This document shows positions 1 to 6,735 of a DNA stretch of 6,949 nucleotides, piece after piece (the stretch's first letter is position 1; each line of letters begins with the position of its first letter). This stretch comes from an uncultured Clostridia bacterium (GTDB lineage Bacteria; Bacillota; Clostridia; Christensenellales; CAG-314). The translations under genes and the position numbers were made by a program. The stretch is taken from NCBI GenBank assembly GCA_934177025.1, contig CAKPPA010000058.1:1-6949 (forward strand), given 5' to 3'. The notes under the pieces are model-generated. The model saw only the letters and a list, made by a program, of their open reading frames with translations, did not search any database and was not told where the DNA came from.

Positions 1-921
1 CGACAAAGCATTTGCGGCAAAACGTTTCGCACCGTGTTTTTTCTTTCCGTGCCGGTAACGCTCAGCGGACTGATTTTGCCTTTTACGCAGTTAATCGACA
101 GCGTGTTGGTTTTGCGCCTGATTCCGCTAAAAAACGCTACTTCGCTTTACGGCTTGTGGACGGGGCCGGTGCATTCGCTGTTGAATTTTCCCGTGGTGCT
201 GACGCTCGGCATTGCTACAGCGGTGCTTCCGTCCGTTTCCCGCCTGAAAGCGGCAGGCAACGAGGCGGCGGAGCGGGAGCGTTCGCAAACGGCGTTTCGG
301 TTGACCGTGGTTGCGGCACTTCCTTGCGCGGTGGGGCTTTTTTTACTTGCCAAACCTATTGTCAAATTTTTGTACGGGGGTTTGAGCGAAGCGGATTGGA
401 ACGTTTCCGCCGTGCTACTGCAAATTTCGGCAGGGAGCGTGCTGTGTTTGTCCGTGATGCAAACGGCAACGGCAATTTTGCAGGGGACGGGCGCGCTGTA
501 TCCGCCGGTGCGGTGCTTGGCAATCGGCACGGTGCTTAAAATTTTGCTGAATTTCCTCCTGATTCCGCTGCCGCAATTGCATATTTACGGTGCGGCGATT
601 GCATCCGTTGCCTGCTATTTTGTTGCAGGATTGCTGGATTTCCTGTATATTATAAGAAAGCAAAAACTACATTTCGGTTTCGCGGATACGGTGCTAAAAC
701 CGCTTGCGTGCGTGTTGGCGATGACGGTGGGCGTGTTGGCGTTTACCTACTTAAGCGGCGAATTTTTGTACACGGCAAAGGGTACACTGTTGTGCATTGC
801 GTTCGGCGGAGGTATTTACCTTGCGGCGGTAGCGGGACTGAAAGTGTTCGATACGAAAGAATTGGGCGGAAAAGGCTTCCGAAAAAGGAAAAGGGTTTCG
901 CAAAAAAGCGAGGACATATGA
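1..921 (+). CDS. SpoVB-like polysaccharide/lipid flippase (MOP superfamily), 3' part
   Basis: This is the C-terminal 306 residues of a multispanning membrane protein. The reading frame is open to base 1, so the N-terminal roughly 200 residues lie outside the window (the family is usually about 500-540 residues). Around eight hydrophobic segments can be seen, near visible residues 12-32, 57-77, 101-117, 135-160, 172-192, 196-217, 231-251 and 262-279. Family-typical stretches are ATAVLPSVSRLKAAG, ILQGTGALYPPV, KILLNFLLIPLPQLHIYGAA and a following YFVAGLLDF. The chain ends in a basic tail (FRKRKR). Members of this family (SpoVB, YtgP/MurJ-like, YabM) are thought to flip undecaprenyl-linked wall or polysaccharide precursors across the cytoplasmic membrane. 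The placement directly before a methylase-MazG gene matches yabM-yabN of Bacillus. Its stop codon overlaps the mazG start as ATGA (918-921). The exact substrate cannot be read from the sequence. Confidence 0.88.
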   Translation, partial: RQSICGKTFRTVFFLSVPVTLSGLILPFTQLIDSVLVLRLIPLKNATSLYGLWTGPVHSLLNFPVVLTLGIATAVLPSVSRLKAAGNEAAERERSQTAFRLTVVAALPCAVGLFLLAKPIVKFLYGGLSEADWNVSAVLLQISAGSVLCLSVMQTATAILQGTGALYPPVRCLAIGTVLKILLNFLLIPLPQLHIYGAAIASVACYFVAGLLDFLYIIRKQKLHFGFADTVLKPLACVLAMTVGVLAFTYLSGEFLYTAKGTLLCIAFGGGIYLAAVAGLKVFDTKELGGKGFRKRKRVSQKSEDI

Positions 922-2318
922 TTACAGTCATCGGTTTGGGAGTAAAAAAAGGGGATGTTTCCTGTCGCGCGGCGGAACGGCTGAAAGCGGCGGAAAAAGT
1001 TTTTGTTCGAACGGAGCGGACGGACAGCGCGCAAATTTTAAAGGAATGGAACGTTGCCTACGTCAGTTTCGACGCCTTGTTCGACACGGCGGAAACGTTT
1101 GAAGCGTTGTACGAAAAAATCGCGGCGGAACTACAAAAGGAGCAAAACGCGATTTACTGCGTGGACGGAAGCGGTTACGAGGACGAAAGCGTTCGGTACT
1201 TGGCAACCAAAACGGAAACGGAAATTTTGGCCGGCGTCAGCCGCAACGCACAATCCCTGCGGTTTTTTCCGGAGGAAAATTACATAACTTACGCGGCGAC
1301 GTCGTTTTGTCGCGAAAAATATGCCCCAACGCATTTGCCGCTCCTTTTAAACGAGTTGGATAGTGCATTACTTGCGGGGGAAGTGAAACTAAAACTTGCC
1401 GAACTTTACGGCGACGAGTATCCTGTTTACCTGTTTGACCAAAACGGGTGGCGGCAAATTCCGCTGTACGAATTGGATCGGCAAGCAACTTACGGGGAGT
1501 TTGTTTCACTTTTGTGCCTGCCGAAACCGTTGCAGGAAAAAAGTCGGTTCGGAATTGCCGATTTGTTGGAAATTTTGGACGTGTTGCGTTCCGAAAACGG
1601 TTGCCCGTGGGATCGCGCGCAAACGCACGAAACCTTGCGGGAAAGCACGGTGGAGGAAGCCTACGAATTGGTGGATGCCGTCAACCAAAAGGACGTTGCC
1701 GGCATGCTGGAGGAAACGGGCGACTTACTGATGCAACCGTTGTTTCACGTTAAAGTGGCGGAAAGCGACGGCGAATTTACATTAAACGATTGTTTGACGG
1801 GCGTTTGCCGCAAATTGTTGGATCGGCACACGCACGTGTTCGGCGGCGATTGCGCAAAGGATGCCGCCACGGCGTTGGACGTGTGGGAAAAAAATAAAAA
1901 CATCGAAAAGGGAACGGAAACGGGGACGGATCGGTTAAACGCCGTGCCGAAAAGTTTTCCGTCGCTTTTGCGTGCCTACAAACTGCAAAAACGTGCCGCA
2001 AAAGCAGGCATGGATTTTGAAACGGCGGAACAAGTGCGCCAAAAATGCAAGGAGGAGTGGTCGGAGTTTGAACAAGCGTGCCGCTTTGCAAATTCTGCCA
2101 CGCCGGAGGAGGAAGGCGGCGACTTGTTGTTTTCCGTCGTCAATTTACTGCGTTGGGCGGATCTTTCGCCGGAACTTGCCTTAAACAACGCAAACGAAAA
2201 ATTTTTGCGTCGCTTTGCGGAAACGGAGCGATTGGCACAAAAACAAGGCAAAACGTTAAACGAAATGACGCCTGCCGAAAAGGACGTGTTGTGGGAAGAA
2301 GCCAAAAAGAAGGTTTGA
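918..2318 (+). CDS. mazG: MazG nucleoside triphosphate pyrophosphohydrolase with N-terminal tetrapyrrole-methylase-like domain (YabN type)
   Basis: A 466-residue protein of YabN architecture. MazG enzymes hydrolyse NTPs/dNTPs to NMP plus PPi in the cytosol and clean up aberrant nucleotides. Residues 1 to about 205 resemble the tetrapyrrole (SAM-dependent) methylase fold: it opens with ITVIGLG, then KVFVRT (27-32), and later EVKLKLAEL (155-163) and IPLYELDR (181-188). The first MazG domain (about 210-330) has CPWD (229-232), metal-binding EExxE (E246, E247, E250), ExxD (E266, D269), RHTHVFGG (303-310) and VWEKNK (322-327). The second (about 343-440) has EExxE (E379, E380, E383), ExxD (E399, D402) and NANEKFLRRF (423-432). 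Both catalytic sets look intact. The methylase domain is degenerate (see findings). The start at 918 is chosen because the homology begins there, GAGGA lies just upstream (910-914), and the start overlaps the preceding stop by 4 bases; an upstream in-frame start at 708 would overlap the flippase gene deeply. dusB follows after one base. Confidence 0.93.
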   Translation: MITVIGLGVKKGDVSCRAAERLKAAEKVFVRTERTDSAQILKEWNVAYVSFDALFDTAETFEALYEKIAAELQKEQNAIYCVDGSGYEDESVRYLATKTETEILAGVSRNAQSLRFFPEENYITYAATSFCREKYAPTHLPLLLNELDSALLAGEVKLKLAELYGDEYPVYLFDQNGWRQIPLYELDRQATYGEFVSLLCLPKPLQEKSRFGIADLLEILDVLRSENGCPWDRAQTHETLRESTVEEAYELVDAVNQKDVAGMLEETGDLLMQPLFHVKVAESDGEFTLNDCLTGVCRKLLDRHTHVFGGDCAKDAATALDVWEKNKNIEKGTETGTDRLNAVPKSFPSLLRAYKLQKRAAKAGMDFETAEQVRQKCKEEWSEFEQACRFANSATPEEEGGDLLFSVVNLLRWADLSPELALNNANEKFLRRFAETERLAQKQGKTLNEMTPAEKDVLWEEAKKKV

Positions 2319-2319
2319 C

Positions 2320-3258
2320 ATGGAGTGGAACACGCTGGTAAAAAATCGAATGCTGTTGGCTCCGATGGCGGGCTACACCGACGCAGGCTTTCGCAAAATT
2401 TGTTTGGAGTACGGCGCAGGGGCGGTTGTGACGGAAATGGTCAGCGCAAAAGCGTTGAGTTTAAACAACGTTCGCACGGCAGAACTACTGAAGGCGGAGG
2501 CGGACGAGCATCCGCGGATTTTGCAGTTGTTCGGGCACGAGCCGGAAGCGTTTCGGTTGGCGGTAAAGCATCCGGCGGTGGAAGTGTTTGACGGCATCGA
2601 CATCAACATGGGATGCCCCGTGCCGAAAATCGTGCGCAACGGGGACGGCTGCGCGTTAATGGAACAGCCGCTCCTTGCCGCAAAAATCATCGAAACGGTA
2701 AAACAAAACGTGCAAAAGCCCGTTTCCGTCAAATTTCGGTTGGGCTTTACGGAAGCAAACCAAAATTGCGTGGAGTTTGCAAAAATCTGTGCGGAAAGCG
2801 GTGCCGACGCTTTGACGATTCACGGCCGAACGCGCCCGCAAATGTATGCGGGAAAAGCACGCTACGATGCCATTGCGGAAGCAAACGCAAAAGTAACCGT
2901 TCCCGTTTATGCCAACGGCGACATCCGTTCCGTTCGGGATACGGAGCGTGTGTTACGGGAAACGGGTTGTTTCGGCGTTGCCATCGGACGCGGCGCATTG
3001 GGGAATCCGTGGATTTTTTCGGGGCGCGACGAAGCCGACGTAAAGGAAAAGCAAAGCGTGCTTTTTCGGTACATTCAACTGACGCAAAAGCATTATGGGG
3101 AACGGTACTTAACCAATGCGCTAAAACGGCAGGCTCCGTACTTTTTAAAAGGGCTACGCGGTGCAAAGGAAGTTTTAAGGGACGTGCAGTCGGCAACGAG
3201 CAGCCGGCAAATACAAAACAGTTTGGATTTATTTTTCGGAGGACAAAATGAAATTTAA
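2320..3258 (+). CDS. dusB: tRNA-dihydrouridine synthase, DusB/NifR3 type
   Basis: A 312-residue flavoenzyme that reduces specific uridines in tRNA to dihydrouridine using FMN and NADPH. The N-terminal part is a TIM barrel with the FMN-binding stretch APMAGYTD (14-21), INMGCPVPK (95-103) containing the expected catalytic Cys99, the conserved lysine K138 in VKFRLGF, HGRTR (168-172), ANGDI (198-202) and the phosphate-binding GRGALGNPWIF (223-233). The last 70 or so residues form the family's helical tRNA-binding domain. The length is normal (E. coli DusB about 320). AGAAGG (2308-2313) precedes the ATG by six bases. The gene starts one base after the mazG stop, and its last 11 bases overlap trmL in another frame, so all three are probably co-transcribed. 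The Dus family call is very secure. The DusB subtype rests on the NifR3-like N-terminus and DGIDINMGCPVPK; which uridine position it modifies cannot be told from sequence. Confidence 0.95.
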   Translation: MEWNTLVKNRMLLAPMAGYTDAGFRKICLEYGAGAVVTEMVSAKALSLNNVRTAELLKAEADEHPRILQLFGHEPEAFRLAVKHPAVEVFDGIDINMGCPVPKIVRNGDGCALMEQPLLAAKIIETVKQNVQKPVSVKFRLGFTEANQNCVEFAKICAESGADALTIHGRTRPQMYAGKARYDAIAEANAKVTVPVYANGDIRSVRDTERVLRETGCFGVAIGRGALGNPWIFSGRDEADVKEKQSVLFRYIQLTQKHYGERYLTNALKRQAPYFLKGLRGAKEVLRDVQSATSSRQIQNSLDLFFGGQNEI

Positions 3259-3757
3259 CGTCGTGCTGGTGGAACCGGAAATTCCGCAAAACACAGGCAA
3301 CATTTCGCGGACGTGCGCCGCAACGGGGTGCGATTTGCATTTGGTGCGGCCGTTGGGGTTTGAAATCACCGACCGTCATTTAAAACGCGCAGGGTTGGAC
3401 TATTGGGACAAATTGAACATTTTTTACTACGACAGTTTTGAGGAATTGCTTCGGAAATTTCCCGATCGCAATTTTTACTTTTACACAACGAAGGCGCAAC
3501 AAAACTACGCCGAAGTTTCCTATCGGGACGGGGACTTTTTGGTGTTCGGCAAGGAAACCAAGGGGCTACCCGAAGCGTTGATTCACGAGCATTACGACAC
3601 GGCGGCACGCATTCCGATGTTCGGGCAAATTCGTTCGCTGAATTTATCCAATTCCGTGGCGATTGTCGTGTACGAGGCGTTTCGGCAAAACGACTTCGGC
3701 GGATTAAACGAAATCGGGCATTTGACGGATCCGCAGTGGGGAGGAAGCGGCAAGTAG
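3248..3757 (+). CDS. trmL: tRNA (cytidine(34)-2'-O)-methyltransferase TrmL (SPOUT family)
   Basis: A 169-residue SPOUT methyltransferase that should transfer a methyl group from SAM to the 2'-OH of the wobble nucleotide (C34 or cmnm5U34) of tRNA-Leu isoacceptors. The family motifs are in order: EPEIPQNTGNISRTCAATG (residues 9-27, with N15, N18 and R21), RAGLDYWD (47-54), FGKETKGLPE (100-109) and RSLNLSNSVAIVVYEAFRQ (129-147), the last forming the C-terminal trefoil knot that holds SAM. The length is close to E. coli TrmL (about 157), with a short extra C-terminal tail after residue 150. A strong ribosome binding site, GGAGGA (3238-3243), sits inside the end of dusB four bases before the ATG. 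The ATG overlaps dusB by 11 bases, suggesting coupled expression of two tRNA-modifying enzymes. It is the last gene of its run; a 116-base intergenic region follows. Confidence 0.95.
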   Translation: MKFNVVLVEPEIPQNTGNISRTCAATGCDLHLVRPLGFEITDRHLKRAGLDYWDKLNIFYYDSFEELLRKFPDRNFYFYTTKAQQNYAEVSYRDGDFLVFGKETKGLPEALIHEHYDTAARIPMFGQIRSLNLSNSVAIVVYEAFRQNDFGGLNEIGHLTDPQWGGSGK

Positions 3758-3768
3758 CCGCAAACGGC
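3757..3768 (+). other. Small hairpin at the trmL stop codon
   Basis: GCCG-CAAA-CGGC forms a perfect 4-bp stem with a 4-base loop, beginning at the last base of the trmL stop codon. It is followed by GGAAAAAGG, not a T run, so it is not a classical intrinsic terminator. It might protect the 3' end of the upstream transcript, or it may be chance. Confidence 0.25.
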
Positions 3769-3790
3769 GGAAAAAGGCACAGCGCAAAAC

Positions 3791-3813
3791 GGGAACTTTT
3801 TCGAAGGATTCCC
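3791..3813 (+). other. Intergenic hairpin, possible end of the upstream transcript
   Basis: GGGAA (3791-3795) pairs with TTCCC (3809-3813). Inside, CTTT (3796-3799) can pair with AAGG (3804-3807, one G-T pair) around a TTCG loop, leaving A3808 bulged. This gives about 9 pairs. A competing hairpin can form from GAAGG (3803-3807) with CCTTC (3813-3817). No T tract follows on the + strand, so termination by the intrinsic mechanism is doubtful. It lies between trmL and the next promoter, where a transcript end would be expected. Confidence 0.3.
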
Positions 3814-3822
3814 CTTCCGGCG

Positions 3823-3851
3823 TTGACTCGATCTTTTAAAGAAGGTATAAT
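3823..3851 (+). promoter_or_regulatory. Housekeeping sigma-A/sigma-70 type promoter for the phosphate transporter unit
   Basis: TTGACT (3823-3828, five of six consensus bases) and TATAAT (3846-3851, full consensus) are separated by exactly 17 bases. The expected start point is near A3858, giving a leader of only about 16 bases, which contains AAAGGAG (3863-3869) four bases before the ATG at 3874. There is no room for a riboswitch or attenuator. The spacer carries the near-palindrome TCTTTTAAAGA (3832-3842). This promoter probably drives the transporter, pgk and tpiA. Confidence 0.88.
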
Positions 3852-3873
3852 AAACTTACGATAAAGGAGTTTT

Positions 3874-5526
3874 ATGGAAGCATTTTTTGAACAGATTTAT
3901 TTCTACCAAATTATTGCGCTGCTTGCAGGCCTCGGCGTGTTTATGGTGGGAATGAAAATGATGTCCGACAGCATGGAAAAACTTGCGGACAACCATATGC
4001 GAAGTCTTTTCAATCGAATTTCGAACAACCGCTTTATGGGCGTCGGCGTCGGCGCGGCGGCTACGGCAATTATTCAAAGTTCGTCGGCAACGACGGTTAT
4101 GGTCGTAGGTTTCGTAAATGCGGGCGTCATGACGCTGACACAGGCGGCTTCCGTGATTATGGGTGCGAACATCGGCACCACCATTACGGCGCAAATTGCG
4201 TCGCTACAGGCGTTTAAAATCACGGAAATCGCAACATTGTTGGCGTTTATCGGAATTTTCATTACGTTTTTTGCAAAAAACGATCGGAAACGTGCGTTTG
4301 CCACGGTAATGGCAGGCTTAGGGCTGCTGTTTGTCGGCTTGGGGTACATGTCAACGGCAATGTCGTCGCTGAAGGACAGTCCGTTTTTTGCTAACGTCGT
4401 TTCCACGGTGTCGAATCCGGCAATTTTGTTGCTAGCCGGCATGCTGTTTACCGCACTGGTGCAAAGTTCCTCCGCTGTTACGGGTATCCTCATTACCATG
4501 GCGACGGGCGGCGTTGTGATCGGCGGCGGCGGAAATGCCGTGCTGTACGTCATTTTGGGGACGAACGTCGGCACCTGTATCACGGCACTTTTGTCCATGA
4601 TCGGTACGAACGCCAACGCAAAACGCGCGGCAATCATTCACTTGTTGTTTAACGTCGGCGGCGCGCTGTTGTTTACGATTTTCCTTTTGCTGTTGCCGAA
4701 CTTTATGGACGCGACGTTTGCCGCATGGTTCCCGCGTTCGCCGGCAACGCAAATTGCAATGTTCCACACGTTTTTCAATGTGGTGGTAACCATCCTGTTG
4801 TTGCCGTTCCGCGATTACTTGGTAAAACTGTCGCAACTGATTGTGCGCGACAAGCCGTCGGAGGAAAAACGGCTGAAGTTTTTGGACGAACGTTTTTTAA
4901 AATCGCCGTCCGTTGCGGTGGCACAGTTAATTAAGGAAATCGGCAGTATGGCAAGGATGTCCGGCGAGGGGCTGGAACTTGCCGTTAAGGGCTTTTTGGA
5001 AAAGGACGAATCCCAATCCGTAAAAGTGGTGGAAATCAAAACGGAAGTGGAGTTTTTGTCGCAGGAAATCACGCGATATATCGTGCGCTTGTCGGCGGAG
5101 GATATGTCGTATCAGGACGAGCAAACGGTAGGCTCCATGTATCACGTTGTTTCGGACATCGAGCGTATCAGCGACCTTTCCTACAACATCACGCGCTACA
5201 CCGACACGGCAGTGAGCGAAAACCTTGCCTTTTCGGACGTGGTTGCGAACGATATTAAGGAAATGCTCAACAAAGTGACGCTGTTGTTCCGCGACAGTAT
5301 TTACGCGTTTGAAAACCGTTACGAAGGCATGATTCCGGAAATCGATCGGCGGGAAGACGAAATCGACTCCATGAAAAAGCAGTTGGTGTCGAATCACATC
5401 AAGCGGTTGAACGAAGGCGAATGTGCGCCGAACAGCAGTTCCGTGTTTGTTAACTTGGTGGGGAATCTCGAAAGGGTGGGGGATCACCTGACGTACATTG
5501 CTCACAGTATTTTAAACGAAGATTAA
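3874..5526 (+). CDS. Na+/phosphate cotransporter family protein with C-terminal PhoU-like domain
   Basis: A 550-residue inner-membrane protein of the NptA/YjbB-type Na/Pi-cotransporter II family, which moves inorganic phosphate with sodium. Two inverted repeats each carry the family signature: QSSSATT (68-74) followed by GANIGTT (97-103), and QSSSAVTG (197-204) followed by GTNVGTC (229-235). Hydrophobic segments fill about residues 10-315. After FRDYLVKLS (312-320) the chain becomes soluble and charged, and residues 345-545 resemble PhoU helical bundles, with the metal-binding type motifs ERISD (430-434) and ERVGD (533-537). The PhoU-like part may regulate transport or phosphate signalling; this is inference from the family. 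It has its own near-consensus promoter and a strong ribosome binding site, AAAGGAG (3863-3869). pgk starts 24 bases downstream with no terminator between them, so co-transcription is likely. The direction of transport (uptake or export) is not certain; YjbB-like members have been linked to phosphate export. Confidence 0.92.
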   Translation: MEAFFEQIYFYQIIALLAGLGVFMVGMKMMSDSMEKLADNHMRSLFNRISNNRFMGVGVGAAATAIIQSSSATTVMVVGFVNAGVMTLTQAASVIMGANIGTTITAQIASLQAFKITEIATLLAFIGIFITFFAKNDRKRAFATVMAGLGLLFVGLGYMSTAMSSLKDSPFFANVVSTVSNPAILLLAGMLFTALVQSSSAVTGILITMATGGVVIGGGGNAVLYVILGTNVGTCITALLSMIGTNANAKRAAIIHLLFNVGGALLFTIFLLLLPNFMDATFAAWFPRSPATQIAMFHTFFNVVVTILLLPFRDYLVKLSQLIVRDKPSEEKRLKFLDERFLKSPSVAVAQLIKEIGSMARMSGEGLELAVKGFLEKDESQSVKVVEIKTEVEFLSQEITRYIVRLSAEDMSYQDEQTVGSMYHVVSDIERISDLSYNITRYTDTAVSENLAFSDVVANDIKEMLNKVTLLFRDSIYAFENRYEGMIPEIDRREDEIDSMKKQLVSNHIKRLNEGECAPNSSSVFVNLVGNLERVGDHLTYIAHSILNED

Positions 5527-5550
5527 TTTTTAAGGGGTTTTTGAGGGGAA

Positions 5551-6735
5551 ATGAAAAAGACGGTAAAAGATATCGACGTCAAAGGAAAAAAATGTTTGGT
5601 GCGCGTGGACTTTAACGTGCCGGTGGCGGACGGCAAGGTGACGGACGACAATCGCATCCTCGGTGCGTTGCCGACGATTCGCTATTTGACGGAGCACGGC
5701 GCAAAGGTTATCCTTTGCTCGCATCTCGGGCGGCCGAAAGGACAAGTGCAAAAAAAATATTCCTTGCAACCGGTGGCGGAAAAATTGGCGGAAGTGTTGC
5801 ATCAGCCGGTGGTACTTACCGAAACTACGGTCGGTGCCGACGCGGAACAAGCGGTAAACGCCATGAAGGACGGGGACGTAGTGTTGTTGGAAAACGTTCG
5901 CTTTTGTCCGGAAGAAGAAAAAAACGATCCGGCATTTGCGAAAAAATTGGCAGCGTTTGCGGACGTTTACGTCAACGACGCTTTCGGAACCGCACACCGC
6001 GCACATGCGTCGACGGCAGGGGTAGCGCAATTCGTCAACGATTGCGTCAGCGGGTTTTTAATGGAAAAGGAATTGAACGTACTCGGCGGATTACTGGAGC
6101 AGCCGCAACGTCCGTTTACGGCGATTTTGGGCGGTGCCAAAGTCAGCGATAAAATCGGCGTCATTTCCAACCTTTTGCAAAAGGCGGATCGGATTTTAAT
6201 CGGTGGGGGCATGGCGTACACGTTTTTCCGTGCGCTGGGCTATTCCGTCGGCACGTCCATTTGCGAGGAGGACAAAAAGGAACTTGCAAGGGAATTGATG
6301 CAAACGGCAAAGGACAAGGGCGTGGAACTGTTGTTGCCGGTGGATAACGTCGTTTCCGCCGAATTTAACGAAACGTCGGAAGTGCGCGTGGTAAAAAGTT
6401 GCGAAATTCCGGACGGATTTATGGGAATGGGCATTGGACCCGAAACGGCAAAACTTTACTGCGAAAAAATTCGACAATCGAAAACCATCCTTTGGAACGG
6501 CCCTCTCGGTGTGTTTGAAATGGAAAAATTCCGTGAAGGAACTTACCGCATTGCGGAAGCGGTTGCGGACAGCGGCGCGGTTTCCGTCGTTGGCGGCGGG
6601 GACAGTGCGTCGGCCGTCATTCAAATGGGTTTTCGTAACAAAATTACGCATATTTCTACGGGTGGAGGCGCAAGTTTGGAATTTCTGGAAGGACGGGAAT
6701 TGCCGGGAGTGGCTTGTTTGGACGAAAAAGAATGA
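5551..6735 (+). CDS. pgk: Phosphoglycerate kinase
   Basis: A 394-residue cytosolic glycolytic enzyme that transfers phosphate from 1,3-bisphosphoglycerate to ADP, giving ATP and 3-phosphoglycerate. The N-terminal substrate-binding domain has RVDFNVP (18-24), DDNR (32-35), SHLGRP (57-62), ENVRF (114-118) and the TAHRAHAS region (R150). The C-terminal nucleotide domain has GGAKVSDKI (194-202), WNGPLGVFE (315-323), the GGGDS loop (348-352) and STGGGASLE (369-377). All expected key residues are present and the length is typical (about 390-400). Two G-rich stretches precede the ATG, TAAGGGG (5531-5537) and GAGGGG (5543-5548); the second is placed to act as ribosome binding site. The gene lies 24 bases after the phosphate transporter, with no recognisable promoter in between, and overlaps tpiA by ATGA (6732-6735). 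gap, its usual upstream partner, is not adjacent. Confidence 0.98.
   Translation: MKKTVKDIDVKGKKCLVRVDFNVPVADGKVTDDNRILGALPTIRYLTEHGAKVILCSHLGRPKGQVQKKYSLQPVAEKLAEVLHQPVVLTETTVGADAEQAVNAMKDGDVVLLENVRFCPEEEKNDPAFAKKLAAFADVYVNDAFGTAHRAHASTAGVAQFVNDCVSGFLMEKELNVLGGLLEQPQRPFTAILGGAKVSDKIGVISNLLQKADRILIGGGMAYTFFRALGYSVGTSICEEDKKELARELMQTAKDKGVELLLPVDNVVSAEFNETSEVRVVKSCEIPDGFMGMGIGPETAKLYCEKIRQSKTILWNGPLGVFEMEKFREGTYRIAEAVADSGAVSVVGGGDSASAVIQMGFRNKITHISTGGGASLEFLEGRELPGVACLDEKE

Noticed and set aside
34..36. GTG as the start codon of the first gene
   Set aside because: The frame is open to base 1 and the protein lacks the N-terminal half of its family, so the gene runs off the left edge. This GTG is an internal valine with no ribosome binding site before it.
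708..917. A longer mazG starting at 708
   Set aside because: The extra 70 residues overlap the flippase gene out of frame and show no domain. The methylase-like homology begins at the ATG at 918, which has a ribosome binding site and a typical ATGA overlap.
2613..3251. Second open frame of 212 residues inside dusB on the same strand
   Set aside because: Rich in Arg, Lys, Cys and Ser with no family resemblance. The dusB frame carries all conserved motifs across the same stretch.
4927..5505. Long minus-strand open frame opposite the transporter (also others at 6196-6828, 2747-3379 and 4074-4637)
   Set aside because: These lie wholly opposite well-identified genes, have low-complexity compositions and no recognisable domains or ribosome binding sites. 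They are shadows of biased codon use on the coding strand.
5498..5526. Possible promoter for pgk (TTGCTC and GATTAA, 17 bases apart)
   Set aside because: The -10 candidate matches only three of six consensus bases and overlaps the transporter stop codon. It is no better than chance compared with the strong promoter at 3823-3851.
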